A stretch of DNA of 64,000 nt, from assembly GCA_028023455.1 (NCBI GenBank), contig JAQFVV010006200.1:8918521-8982520 (forward strand). Direction: 5' to 3'. Below, in pieces: positions 12,835 through 27,732 of this stretch. Source of the DNA: Epiperipatus broadwayi. Taxonomy: Eukaryota > Onychophora > Udeonychophora > Euonychophora > Peripatidae. The position numbers and the translations under genes were made by a program. Each line of letters starts with the position of its first letter. The first letter of the stretch is position 1. The notes beneath the pieces were generated by a model. That model saw only the letters and a program-made list of their open reading frames with translations. It searched no databases and was not told the DNA's origin.

Positions 12835-15800
12835 TGTTACTCAATCAAATATAATATAAATAACATCTAAGTAATCTTAGGGATCATGTACTAAATAAAT
12901 AATATTTAAATTATTAATTTCTGTGAATCATGCATGTAGAATGAAAAAATCAAATAAACAACATGCAGATAAATCACAACTCCACTAGAATATAAGTTTC
13001 AAAACAGTTAACAAAATTATTTATAGATTAACAATATTATGTTATTACAATAAGATTATAACATAATATAAAAAATATTTATAAAAGTAAAGTAAGAATT
13101 GACATTATTTAACATTAAAAATATTAAATTTTCTTAATAAATGATAAAAAATAAATAAGACAGCTTTGACTCCAGCCACTTCAATAAAATAAAAAAAACT
13201 TACAACAGTAATAACAATGTATTATACTCATTCAGTAAAAATAATATTATATTATTTGTGCTATGAACAGTTAAAATAAATTTCTAAAAAAACTTAATAT
13301 TACAATTATATTATTATAATCTTAAGATATAATGTATCAATATAAGTTTATATTCAAAATACACTTCTTAAAATTCAAGACTTTCTTTGCAGTTTAGCAA
13401 ACTATCATCCTAATATTTGAATATTAGAAGATTTTAAATAAAAAATATGAATACCTTCCTCTATAAAAAATTAACTACTTATGTAAAATACTTAAGAGAT
13501 AATTTCATAAATTTTTATAACATAAATGGGTTTGAATTATTTATAATAAAATTTTAAAAAAACTATTCATAAATTATATTGCTTGATATATGTATTTTTA
13601 TATATATTCTTACATTCATCATATCATTCAAAATCATTTTTATTATTCTCACTCTCATTCCAATTTGAATATGCATCTGTTTGACCTAGTGATCTCTACT
13701 ATTTGTAAGAATATCAACCATTCCTCTGTTATGTTATATACCATTACAATCATCAATCATCTCAACATTGTTAGTGAAAAAAATTTCTATATATTTAATC
13801 TTGTCCTCTCACAAAATTATCAACCTCAAATGGTTTAGCCATTATTTTACCAACTTATGAAACTATCTTCTACAATGATTCCTGTGGTGATAGATAGTGA
13901 TTAAAGTGTAGATATGGAATAATAACAAGAATGACACAAAAGAGTAACATAATACCCTAATGGATACAGTGCAAAATCATAATAATAGGTCTGCATTAAT
14001 CGTGAACCTAAGATTCAAGTCATGTCTCTATTATAGCATTTATTAATAATAAGGAAATGCAACTGTCCATGGAAAGTGATATACAGCCCTATGTTATCTG
14101 TATATTTTAATAACTTTAAAGTATGAAAATGTAATTCACATACAACACATTTCCACATGTCCTTCACACCTAGGATTTCATATGAATATTATTCTCCCAA
14201 CCATCATTCTGTACCTTCCACACTGAATAACTCATTTAACATCGTAAAATATACAAACTGCATTCTAAAATAATTTCCAAAACAACAATATTAAAGAAAC
14301 AACAAAGTTCTAAATATATTTCAAGATGTTTTTTTAAGTTTCCAAGCACAAATGATATTGGTAAAAACATACATTAGAACTGTACATTTATGTATTTGTC
14401 ATTATATAATTTAGAGATCAGTATTAGGTCATATAACATTCATAAAAAATAACACCAATAATGTAACCATGTAATATAATGTACACACATTCAAGCATTC
14501 GCATTAAATAAATATTTAAAATATCCTTGAATATTTCAAGACATTCATCTGCATTCATCAATTCTTTTATAAAAATATATATGGTGATAATTCTGTCAAC
14601 AGTATCATTCCACTGTTTAATATTAAATTCAAGCAATATGAAATACTAATTCAAAATGCTAATTAGGATATATCATTTTTAAAAAACAAAATTATTAAGC
14701 AATATGTAATCTAAATAATAAAAGAAATTATCAATGACCTCAATTGTTATTAAGATCATTTATGGTGATCCACTTCTTCAACCATATATTCAGAAAAATC
14801 GATTGTGATTGTAATTTACCTTATTCAAAAAATTACTTTCTGAATACCCATTTTTTATTTATCATATTAATAATAATAAAAAATAATCTATTTTAATATT
14901 AAATTTAAAATATAATAACAAGTTAGTTTTTAAACCCCCCAAAAATTCTAAATATTAACACTAGACAATATAAAAAAAATGATAGTTTTAGTTACAAAAA
15001 GTTTTTTTTTCTCTGTTCATGCTCATAAGCTGAACACTTATCAGGAATCTTACCCATTGCCTAGTTATGATTGGAAACCTTTGTGAACATTCATACTCCT
15101 GTCTCAGCATCATTTGAAAAAATATAAAAGTAATAATAATAATACCCAATCAAATTCAAGAAGGATATCAACCATACTGAAAGATAAAATGTTTATTTCA
15201 GTCCTTTCTGAAAATTTTATCCAGGCATGTAATATCTTCATAGAATAATAATTCAAGGATCCCTTTTATGTGAAAATTTTGTTTTTCCTATGTACATACT
15301 TTTCATTAATTTCGGTCATTGTATGTAGATTGTGTTTCCATCAGTCAAAAAAAATTACTGAAAACATTATATAATATAATGTTATTTACTTAATACATAT
15401 ATCAGCAGACATATAGTTTATAAATTAAAATAAATATTTCTTTATTTAAAAGTTTTACAATTTTTATCCTTTTAAAACATGTATCTTTTCATTAAATATT
15501 TTCCCAGGTGAAGAACAGCTCTATTTAAAGCATTTATTAACTAATATAATTTCCATCTTTCAAAATGTATTTTAAGTCATTTAGTCAAGATAAATCATTT
15601 TAGATTATACAATTTATTTATTAATTTTGTTAATAACAAGTTCTTTTATAAACATAGGACATTCAAAAGTCATCTTCTTCAATCTGCCTTTAAATACATC
15701 ATTTGTAAATGTAAGTCCATTTAGATTACTTTAAAAAACAAATTAAATGTAACTCATTATTATTAATTATATAATAAACATCCATCCTAGCATACCATAA

Positions 15801-17043
15801 AATAAAATATTTTAAATTTAGTTTTTAAGCATAGATGTGGTCTTAACTTACTTTTCTTTTTTCAAATTTAATAGTATAATGATTTTTAATAAATATCTTA
15901 ATCATCTTCTCTTAATTAACTTTAATAAATTAGTTTCATTGCAATATGATAGTTATTTAAAATAAATGTTCACTCACCCAGACATACTAGTTATATAAAT
16001 TTTCATGTTCTTACATAAATCTTCTCTGGTCTTGTTGTAGTATATTCCTTGGAATTTGGTGTTCATTGACCCAATATTTAAGTAACTACTATCACATTCC
16101 ATATAATTATTGTGGTCTTAAGCTAAGTTTCAAGAATAGTCTGACAAGGAAATTTTGTTTAAGTGAACCATTATTTAAATAGTTATTCCACTTATATTTT
16201 TCAAAACACTTTTAAGTAAAATAATAATTTAAAAGAAATTACTACTGTCACAATATAAAAAAATATAGCTATAAATTTCAAATGAAATCTGTCTTAATCT
16301 GAATCTATAAGTCATTAAAAATCTGTAAAAAATGTGTCTATACTGGCCTTAACATTTCTTTTTATACTGATCTCAATACTGCTTGTAAAAATCTATTCAT
16401 TTACATAACTACATCAATTTCATTTTTAAAATTAAGTTTTAAAATTGTGAATCATCAATATTAAATATTATCAAATTATTCAATACTTTAAATATTAAAT
16501 ATTTTCATCTAAAACTTAAATACCCTTGTTAAAACAATTTGTACTATTTTATAATCTGAAAGTGATTTAAAAATAAAATATTACACTTAAATAAAATAAT
16601 TTCAATTATCACTTTGCCAATATTATCTTTAGACTTAATATTTGTTACATTCAATTATGTATCAAATTTTTGCTGAGCTAAAATTAAAGTTTTTATTCCC
16701 TAACTTTTTGAAAGTACACATATTCATACAATCACCTATAATCATGATACTTTCAACATACTCTAAACTAATATTAAATCAGTTATAATTTAAATATTTT
16801 AAATAAAATAATTACCTTAAATATATAATATAAAATATTTTTCACTGTAATTAAGCTATTGTCTCTGTAATATCTTTTAAATATAATAAATCAAAATTAA
16901 TACTATTTTTAAAGACTTCTATCTACTGAATTTGAATCCCTATTACCTATAACATGAAAATTAGGATAGAAAATAATTTAAATTTTAATATAGTTACTTA
17001 TTCAACCCTACCTAAACTATGTGTACCAATTGAACAGAGTACA
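11743..17043 (-). mobile_element. Right (5') long terminal repeat of relic element 1, about 5.3 kb
   Basis: The outer edge at 17043 reads TGTACTC on the minus strand, matching the left copy at 5556. The inner edge is set by the adjacent primer-site remnant. The 13158-17043 part aligns with 1-5556; the counterpart of 11743-13157 would lie left of the window. It contains a TAA microsatellite (12766-12834) and no gene. At about 5.3 kb it is far longer than the 1.46-kb LTR of the intact relative, so the inner boundary should be treated as provisional. Confidence 0.65.
12766..12834. repeat. (GAT)n/(AAT)n microsatellite
   Basis: Four GAT units run into about twenty uninterrupted AAT units. It lies in the right LTR copy; the matching part of the left copy is outside the window. 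Confidence 0.95.
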
Positions 17044-17935
17044 ATATGTATATAGTAGTATGACTATTTTGTGTAGCTCTATATAGCTTAAATGCATGCT
17101 TATATACATGTGAATTTGTAAATATTTTTTTAATTTTGCAACAGGACAAAATGCAATAGAATATTTATAAATATATATTAATATAAACCAGAAGTTTTAG
17201 ACTCACTGAAATTTTGATTACTGGTACATAGGATGTACTCCATATTTTAGTATATTTTGAGGGGGGAGTGGGTCCTAGACAGCTGGAAAATATGGTAATA
17301 TTTATAAAAATTGCTTTTAATTTTATAAAAAATGCAATAAAAACCAAAAAAAAATTTGTTTTCAACCACAATTTTCTTTGTTATATGTAACTTGAAATAA
17401 AAGGAGATAAAAACTTTTTTTATAAAATATTTTTTCTATATATTATTTTTTAGCATTCAGATATTTTATAACATACATTTTGTATTCACATTTAAAAACT
17501 GATAATTAAATCACTTTTACCATATTTTCAACATTTCAAATAAAATATGTTTCAAAAATCAATTATAAGATTTTTATATTTTGAAGATAGTATGATTTAG
17601 TTCATCAATGAAGAAAAATTAAGATTTTATCATTTCTTTCTATTTTATCTAATGATAAAGTTTTCAGTGAATTACTTATAAAATTCAATGAAATTGTATT
17701 TTTAAAAAATATAGTCATCTATTGCACATCATTGACAATTTACTAAACTGATACCAATGTGGCTGGAAATTTGGGCCACCAAAACTGTTAGACTTGTGAT
17801 GATCATAGCTATATATACAGAAAGGATCATTTAGAATTTGTTTTAAAAAAATGGATTTCAAAAATCTTTTAGACTATAAATAAAAGAGACATTTAAAAAT
17901 ACATTGATAATTAATCAATCACAGCAATTACCTGA
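17044..17935. other. No gene seen; AT-rich spacer
   Basis: This is sequence flanking relic element 1. Only short frames occur and no repeat partner was recognised. Confidence 0.6.
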
Positions 17936-19389
17936 AAAAAAAATTGACTTTTTTATGAAAAAGAAAATTTTATGAGTGTTTATAATTATTTTTTATTATT
18001 TTATTTATATATATTATTTACATGCACTTATATGAAAAATATATTTCAATAACTTTTATAATTGTGTCAAATTGAATATATAGTGTAAATGATAGTGTGC
18101 ACATACATTTTTATGTGCACACATATATGTTAAAAGATATCTATATCATTAAAATATAACTTAAATTTTTAATCATTTATTTTCTGATAATTGAAATAGT
18201 AATCAAATGCACTGCACCATGTGCATTTATGTATAAAATGTGTGTCAGATAGACATATTTAGATAAAAATTAATCTAATTCTATTATTTTGATAAATTCA
18301 AATGTTATATAAATAAATATATCCCGTTGTTATGCAGATATTTACATGCCTTTATTGTAAACTCATTAAGATGCATTGTAAATCAATGTAATAACTTGAA
18401 TATTGTAAATGACAATGTGATAATTTTTACTATTGTATGTTAATCAAAATCAGGATTCTAATTGTAGTTATATTCTAAAGACCTTAATATCATTTTTATG
18501 TTATTAATAAACTTGAACTCCATTATTAAAATTGTCTTGCATTATTTCCTGGCCCCTGTAACAGTTAGAGCTTACGCTCTCTGAGCTAGATTCAAGTCTA
18601 ATAGCTGATTATATGAATGGGTATTATTAGTGCAAGGGGCATTTCAGTATGACATTATTTTGGTATGGTGCTAAGATTATATTCTTTAAAGCCCATATAC
18701 TACATTTTATTTTAGTGTAGTGTTAGAACTGAAGTTTATAGTTGGACAGTGCATTAATGACACTAGGGGATCAAAGAATTGATGATGATCAGCATGTTTT
18801 AAAATCCCAGCATTGTTTACATTTTTCTGGTTATGTATTCTGATGAATTAGCATGCAAGTGGTGCATCCAAATTAAGTTAAATCATTGCACAAGCTGGAA
18901 AATGCTAAAATTGGCTTGGTCTACAGAAGACCCATTTCCAGTCCAGTCACCAGATTGACTATTGATTTTATTTCATGTTGACCATTCATGATGGTGGTTA
19001 TTTCATTTGGAATATTATTGAAAAATTACTTATACTCAATATAATGCTGGTTGTCTGGTGAGTTATACTTTTAGTTGCTCTAAGGAGTTAACTAGCTGGC
19101 TAATCTCAGAGTTCTTATGATCTCATTCTCTTGAAATATAGAAAATTTCTTACATATTTTTATTATCAAATATTACTTTAATAATAATTACTGTGGATTA
19201 TTAACCTTTCTTTGAAAAATTTAAATTATTTGGAATTTAACTGGGGTTAATGTTGTTTTATCACCACAGGTATGACCACTCATATACTCATTACTTTAAT
19301 AATTAATTTATTTCATTTTAAATTGACTGGGAGTGTCCAGTTTCCTTCACCCCAGAGATGACCACCCAAAGACCTCCATCCAGTTACAA
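17936..19389. repeat. Dispersed repeat family 2, copy A
   Basis: It aligns through most of its length with 31049-34090. Shared landmarks include TGCACACATATATGT, GTGCAAGGGGCATTTCAGTA (18638) and its counterpart near 32437, TTAAAGCCCAT, and the end block AATTGACTGGGAGTG. It lacks the three insertions seen in copy B and so serves as the empty-site reference. The family was not identified and there is no coding potential. Confidence 0.8.
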
Positions 19390-22300
19390 AAGGCTACCTG
19401 AGGGCTGATGTTGATCATATACAATGGCAATCATTATAGATGGCTGCCCAATGTAAGACTAACTTGATCTCAAACCACAACTGAGAAAGAAAAAAGTATG
19501 CATTTTATGCAGAATTAATTTTAAAAATTACTGTGAAATAGGTGACATGAGTATTGATGATCATTTATAAATTATAAAATAATACTTGACATGTATGTTT
19601 AAAGAGGTTCATGTTTAGAGTTAAATAGAAAATCTAATTTTGGAGATTGAATTGGGTGTTTGATTGTTGGTTTGTTTAGCTGTATTTTCAGTTTTGATGA
19701 TGAAGATTTTTGTCATTGGCTTGATGATGCATTATTTTCATGCAACTCTGAAGGGTGTTCGATCTCAACTATTTGTATTTCATATTGTTCATCACAGAGC
19801 AGTTAACACATTCCTGCCATGATTCCAGCCTCTAAGTCTCAAAAAAGGAGCAGGGTATAGCTTATATATTTCCTGACAATAAGGCTCAAAGAAGCAAAGC
19901 AGTGTTGTATTTTCCAGCCCCTTGACAGGAGCAGGGATTTGCAAAAATTTTGCATTACCTTTATCAAGGGTTGTCATTTGTCTTCTTGGTGCTGGCTGAA
20001 TTCTTTTCAAAATTGCAGGACACCATTCTGTTAGTCATCATATGCCTATCTGGTTTCTAAAAAAATTGATAAGTATATAGTTTGAAATATGAACTTTCTT
20101 TTGATTATACATGTAGATTATGTAAAATATTCTTATAAAGGTGTTTCTTTTCTATTTTCCTTTTTCCTCAAAGGAGAGAAGGTAACCAATTGGGATACAT
20201 GGCACACAGTAACATAGTGTATGTGTGCATATATATGTATATAAAGTAAAGTAGAAATAAACAGACAAAAAATTTTGATTTTTCTACTTTCCCAGAATAA
20301 AAGTAATAAAGTGTTAAATAATTCCGGATTTTAAAAAAAAATTATTATAAATTAAAGCATGTAAAAAGGTATAAATAAATTAATATTGCATTATTAGTCT
20401 GATTTTTACTTTAAAAATAAACATGGTTTATTTTTCTTGTAATTGATGCTAGTATATAATTTTCTATTAAGTAAAACATGTAATAAAGCAGTGCATATCT
20501 GCCTATTGATATACTTGCTTCATATACTGTGTTCAAACCTATCTCCCAGCATCAAAATCATCCCACATATGTTAAGTATAGGTGGGTGTGGTTGTGCAAT
20601 TATAGTAGGTAAATGGTTAAAGTAAAATGTACTTCATAATCAGACTTGGCAATCTCAGGTAAATGAAATATTTAAGTGATTTATTAGAAAAGTTTCAGCT
20701 ACGTTTAGTGTTTTAAAACCATTACAAGCACTTGCAAATATTAAAAATTGAATATACAATGGGAGAGTGGTTCGAAATGCATTAAGTAAAGTAACCTGCA
20801 TACTATATCCCTAGAGCCATACAAAAATAGTTACAGTTTATCACCTTGAAGAGGAAATACATCGTATGAAGAAAGTATGAATACAATACACAGCCGGACT
20901 GAGTGGTGACAAACTGGAAGAGATACACTTAAGGAACATCAGCAATTAACTTTCAAGAATGTGCTGGAGACAAAAAAATAGAAATATAAAGGAAGAAATC
21001 CCACTGTTAATGAATATCAAGTTATAAGTGTATAGAATGAAATCTTAATCTACTAACTTCTAAATGAAAGTATCATATTGAGAAAATAGCAATAAAATAT
21101 TGAAACCATAGCGAAAGAACTTTATCTTAATATGTAAAATTTTATCCTTCACAATGTGTGCTGTATTTGAAAGAATGGCTGAGTAAGCAGCATTGGTTTC
21201 TCTGGGTCATAAGGCCATGGAGCCAGTCATCCTATTTCCAGAGTAATATGTATGGAGAGACTGTCCTCATTGCTACCACCTTTTATTCCTCATGAATTTG
21301 CTCATCCATCATCAAGAAATCAAGTAAAATGTCGATAAATGTTTACTAATGTATTTTATTTTTTTAAACTGTAACTAAATCTGTCAGTCTTAACCTAGAT
21401 AAATATTAACTTAATTAATCTCGTTAAATATATTTTTTGATCTCAATATGTAATTTATTATTTTATCCAATTAAACTAGTTTATAATTCAGTTATCATGC
21501 TATAATTATATTTTTATTATATGTGTAATTATTCTACTTTACATGATGGAGAGATCTATAATTAATTAATGAATCTTGTTTATGCTCCTTTTGGATTCTG
21601 GCCAGATCCCTGGGGACCATCTGAGTCAGAGAGATGTCAAAGTATTCTTAACCCTAAGATTATAAATAAAATCAATAAGTGAAATCAGTGAGTAACGCAT
21701 AAGACATTTAAAATGGATCCCCCCATCATGATAAGTTATAACTAATTTATTTTGTATCACTTGTATATAAAAATGAGTTTGTATAAATTAACTCATAAAT
21801 TCTAAGAAAGTGCCATAATTACATACCTTCAGTAACAATGTTTTAAGTATTTAAGCTGTCAATTAACTAAATTATAACCTGTTTATCTATATATGTAACG
21901 CATTCTTAAAAATATTGAAGTCACAAATAAACTTATTTTACTGAAGGCATGATAAGGAAATATGTTCTGAAATATAAAATGAAAACGATCCTCTTATTTA
22001 GCAAAATATATATGTATAATGTTATTGATGATAACCCTTAAGATACCTGATAAATGTTAATGTTAAATAACCTGTATATAACGTATTATTTCTCACAGCT
22101 ATATTCACTATTTTAAATAATTGTGTGGGTTTAAATGCTGTATAGTCATTATTGTCAAGTGGCAACTATATGTGAGGTATTCTTTTCTTATTAATAAGCC
22201 AACAGACTGTATTAGAGTCTCTATAATTGATATAATTATTCTTGACTGGTTCACAAGGTTAAGCTTACTCCAATTATATATGTTAGGCATGGTCTTCCTT

Positions 22301-25300
22301 TATATGCCCATTGGAAGTGACAGTAGGGCCATCCATCAGTCTGGTGTCCAGGAACTCAATCTTCTTATGTACCCTGGTCCAGGGTCTGCAGATACTGGAG
22401 TTGTTGCGACCCCAAATCCTGGATATAGCATACCATGGCATAACTCTTGATCTCCAGAATTCAAGGTACTCTAGGTTAGCAGCAGATATACCTCTGCAGC
22501 TTAAGACTTGAACCTATTCCAACCACTATCTTATCTTCTAAAGGAATATGCTTTATTTTAGCTTTAGCCTCTGTGAAAGTGTCAGTAACATTTCCATAAC
22601 TCGTTTGTTTAATTGTTGAATCTCTGTATGAATTACAATCAACCAAATTCAAACCCAACATAAGATAGCACTGTATATTTGTTACCATCATCATTCATCA
22701 GGTTGTGATAACTGGCAACTATATATTTATAACCGCCACTTATGAATGTTTATATTAATAAATAATTAACTATAATTCAATCGCTAGTGTTCATCTGATA
22801 AGTATTTAAGCACACACTTTATTTATATATTGAAGCAGTCAATATTAGCTTAAGATTGAGTTTCATAGTTCCATCTACTAACCTGTGTTTAAACCTTATA
22901 TCCCATTCCACTCCTTTTGTAGTGTATGTATATTTTATGTATACATTTGAGATGCGCACCTACATTATAAAATTTTAACTTTTAAATTAACATTTTTATT
23001 ATTAATTTTATGATTATTAATTCTTTTTATTATTAAAGTATTATAGGTGTGGCTCAAATATATATATATATATTGTAGCCATCTGAATGGGCACAAGCGT
23101 TTAAGATACCTTGTATCTTAAATAAATGGTTATATTGTATAAAAAAAAAATTAAATAGCCTTAGAATTTTAAATTTTTTTTGCTGGAGATTGTTTAAAAC
23201 TTAGGTATGGGTTGCTTATGCAGTTTATTGACCACTTTATAAGTATTTATTAGTATTATTGTGGTTAATGAGGTATTTAATGTAAGGAAGGGGGGTTGTT
23301 TATTAATGGAATTGATACATCTTGTCAGAAAGATGCAAAGTTATCCTGTGTTAGTATAATATTATTTGAATGGTTTCATAATCCTTTATTCATTAATTCT
23401 TATCATTTTGTCAACAGTTAATAACAGTTTCAATTATATTTAGTTAAGATAGTTTAATATTTAAGTTGTAGTGCATGTGTATGCATGTATGATTCTGCAT
23501 TATGTTTCATTTCATTTTCATCTTTAATAACAGCAAACAATAGTACATTCACAATAAAAACATTTAAATTACAGTAGTTAACTTAAATAATTAACAAACA
23601 GTGGTTCACGTATTGTAAAAATTAAAGCCAGTCTGCTTAAGTCAAATTGACTTTGAAAGAACTTTAGAGTAAAACTTTCAAAGGAGCTTAAGAACTTTAT
23701 TATGGAAAAAATTTAATTAAAGAAATGCAATTCTAAGGTTTTAAAAAAAAGGTATGTCGGTTTGATTAACTCTCTTCGATTTAAACATTTCTGAATTAAT
23801 CCCTTTATAACCATTACTCTTTTAAAAATGTATGTTAATAACGTCCAGTCTATATTATTTCATTTAACTGCCATTTTAAATAAGAATGGTTTACATAAAT
23901 ATTATTGTTGTATCATTAAGCAACATATTTTTTTTTTTGATATATATGGAAAACGCATGCAGAACTGTTCTATAGAATATATTTTAATTTCTCACTATTT
24001 TTTGTGTAGTGTTCTTTGTGAAGATTATACATAGACTTAAGGATATGTCTATTTTGATAGATCATACTATGTTTAAGTTCATCATAAAGAAATAACAGTA
24101 TTCCTTTATTTGATATTTCAGGAGCTAATACGTATTTTTAAATTAAGGAAATAAAATGTAAGCTACTTCTGTTTAAATTGAATAGAAGGACAGAAATGCA
24201 GGTAATTTTTGTTCTCTTCAATAAGGATGGAATATAAAACAAAGCATTATTAATTATGGAATTACTAAGGACAATTTAAAGTATTATTAAATGCTATTCA
24301 GAAAAATACTAAGGATAATTGCGTATTTAATCCAGAACTGCATGGAGAATGTCTTATATTTTCAGTATAATAAAGGAGAAATTCACCTCTTGTGTATGAT
24401 TTGGTACCTCAAATGGATATGCTATGAACACTGAAAGGTGCTGGGCATATTTAAGTTATGCTTATTTTTTTTTAAGTTATACTGCAGAAGTTTATTTTAG
24501 TTTAAAATTCAGTTTGGAATGTGTCCCATATTATTTCATCAACCTGGAACCGAGCTTTGCAAGTGTATTTTTATTTTAAGTTATAAAACTAATAATCTTT
24601 GTGTCTTTATTTTTTTTATTGCTTGTCATAATTAATGTATATGATAGGTAGATAGGCTTTATTTATTATTATGTTATTTATAATTTGGGTATGTTGACCA
24701 TCAAGAACGTTTCTGAAGCGTATTTAAACGAGGAGTACGCCGGTAAAAAATGATTGTGTTTAAATAGGTCTTATTGTTTCCTTATGAAGGTGAAAGAAAT
24801 ATTTTTTTTAAAATATATTATTAGAAAGGTTTACATTTATTTTGTATACTTTATTATCTTAAAGTGAAAATTGTGTTCTTTGTTTAAATCAACGAACTTA
24901 TAATAGAAATAGTTTGTTAGATATGAAAAAAGTTTGTTTGTAATAATTAGAACCGTTAACTTTTAAAAAGTAACCTAAAGTTTATTAAATTAAAAGTTAT
25001 GCCTTAATGCAATATTTAATTATCATGTTACCTGCTTAGTGTGTAATTTAGAGTTAATATTATATATACTTTTTATTCGCGGGTGTGTGTTTGTTTTGTA
25101 CAATTATATTTGCTTGATAGAATTCAGTTTGTGAATATTTTATACATAAATTTCGTACACTGTCGTATTCTACTGAGTTGTACGGATTGATATATTATCT
25201 GTATTTATCTGCCAGCATGTATTTATGATGTTTGATATTTAGATAGGCTATGAGAATAGAAAGAAATCTTTGCATTATAATGTCTGTAGAAATAAGAGAT

Positions 25301-27732
25301 CTTGCTTATTTAGTATATGTTAATAATTTTCCATGAGTAGAGCCTAGTTTATTTTATATGCGTATGATTAATGATATTTTTTTGAAGTGATGTTCTTAGG
25401 GCCCTGGTGAAGAGGAATTGAATCCCCACCAATAATATATTTAGAAGTAAATGAGTTATTGTTGAAATATGATTAAATGATGTTTAGGAAGTTATGTGAC
25501 GTTTTCCTTGGATTCTTGGTAATGAATTATTGTAGAAGTGTTCGGTAAGAGTTATCTGCTCCTCATGTAGATTCCCCTTGTAACGTATAGTATATATAAT
25601 CATAAAAATATAGCTTTGTATTAATATGTGGCTAGATAAATTGTTAGATTAACTCTTGATGTAGTATTAGTGTCATATTTTTATTGATGAATTATTGTTC
25701 GAAATAAAATAATTGTATGATATTTTCTTAATGAATGGAGAGTTTATAGAAAGGGTTGTTTTACATTATTGCTGCTTAAACATGCACACGCACGCGTAAT
25801 ATAAATAATATCGCGTATATAAAGTATAGAATTATTGAAATTAAAATGAGAAATAAATGCTTTTGAAATATACTACATTCATTTAATAGAAGTATAAAGT
25901 TTTAAGATTAAAACGGGAAATAAATATTTTAAAATACAGTGTATTTATTTAAATAATGTTACAAATCATCAGAATATGATTTTGTGCTATAAATGAAAGG
26001 TATACGTAATTGAAAGTGATTATTAGTCAATTAGAGAAAGTTGCTTTGCTGAAAGCCAAATATAAATAATTTGATTTATTTGGTTAATCAAGAGTAATAT
26101 CCTCTCAAAAGTATTTTTTTTGTGCTAATAATATGGCATGTTATTTATTTATTGTCATATAGATGAAACATGTAGGCACAGCCTGTGTTCGAAGTCAGGA
26201 TATTTAAACCTTGTTATTAATTTGCTTTGATAGTAGGGATAATCCCAAACTGATGCTAAAAATAAAAAAATTTTATTTGATAATCTAAATATATGTAAAA
26301 CACATAGTCCATTTGTAAATATTATGATAAACCAAGTTTATTTGTTATAATAAATGATTTGTTTGGTTATTTAAAATCTTAAGAACTGTGTCTTGAGTTA
26401 TTCTTGTGTACATTCGTATTTCCATTTCCACATTTCATAAATCTATTATAAAACAGATATATTATTTTAGAGTTACAATATTAAATTTGCTAGTGTCTGA
26501 CAATATTGTATTTCTTAATGCAAACATTATAAAGAGTATTTGCCACTTGATAAACGTATTAGAAAGGTTGCCAGGTCAGTATATTTATGAGATGATGATA
26601 TGAGATTAAAATACCCTATTTCTGTCATTGTCTTATTATTGAAACACAGTAAAATATTTAGTCAATTTGTTTCATTATATTTTATCATACTTTATAATTA
26701 TAACTTATGGGCCAATGTAGTTTATTTAATTCAACTATGTCTGTTAAATTCCCTGAGATCTTATTGTTTATTTCTTGATTGGCATTAAGGTAGATGTTTA
26801 GATTATAATATGCGAAGTCATAGAATTGTTAAGAGTATAATTATAGCAAGCTGATATGTGTTATACTTGGATGAAGGAAGAAATTAAGTTTAAAGTATAT
26901 TTTAATAGACTGTACCAAATAAACATTGATTCTTTATCATACAATAAATTAACAAAGGAATTTACATTATGTTAAATGTTTTATAATATTTCTTCTTTTG
27001 TTCATTTATTATCATGTATCTTATGAACTGCCTATAGCCTCCCACTGAGCTGAGCTGAATATAGATTTAATTGAAGAGTCTCAGTAATAATTTTGTATTA
27101 TATATTGTTCTATTCATTAATAGAACTGGTGCCTGGGCATTTCGCTCATGTAATGTATATGAGCGGGGTTGGGAGTGTAGGTTATAATATATATAGGAGC
27201 AAAATACTAACAAAATATTGATTTTTTGTAAATATTTTATTATATGTCATTTGTACAACTTTTTCTTTTTAAAGTATTTTTTTTTAACTGTATTTTGTAA
27301 AATCCAATATGGAAGATGCTACAGTTGATTGTCTAAAAATAATTAAAGGGTTGCAAACACTATTGTTTTAATCTGGGGAAGGTATTTTAATTAAAGTTTT
27401 TACTTAAAATAAAATGGGATTGTAATTATTTTTTGTTATAAACATTTTGTCAAATTTATTTCTAATCTGGAAATAGATTTGAATATATTTTTGGAATGTT
27501 ATCTAACAGTTGCATCTTTCAGAAACAATGGGGAAAGAAAAAGTAATAATTTGTTTTTAGATCAGAGATTAGATTTCAAGGCTAGAACCCAATAATTAAA
27601 GATTCCGTAAACACTTGGGAAGAGTATAAAATGGCTGAATTTTGAGTCACAAGGGAGAGTAGCTATTACTGAGAGAACTGATTGTAAAGATATTATACGT
27701 CGCTTGAAACTTAAAATGATGTAGCAGTAAAT
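19390..27732. other. Long AT-rich stretch without a supported gene
   Basis: Two patches have less AT-rich, coding-like composition on the minus strand, 19700-20010 and 22290-22694; neither could be identified. An inverted repeat CGCTCAT/ATGAGCG occurs at about 27144-27166. The rest is low-complexity DNA. Confidence 0.5.
22476..22694 (-). pseudogene. Unidentified coding-like fragment
   Basis: A minus-strand frame of 72 codons ends with a plausible protein stretch (IKHIPLEDKIVVGIGSSLKL, then QRYICC). The bases below it to about 22290 are GC-richer than their surroundings but interrupted by stops. It may be a decayed exon or a remnant of a transposon gene. I recognise no family. Confidence 0.25.

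Noticed and set aside
18550-18620. tRNA-like segment in repeat family 2 (TTAGAGC ... TTCAAGTCT)
   Set aside because: The arms do not pair well and the copy at about 32350 has lost the motif; not enough for a SINE call.
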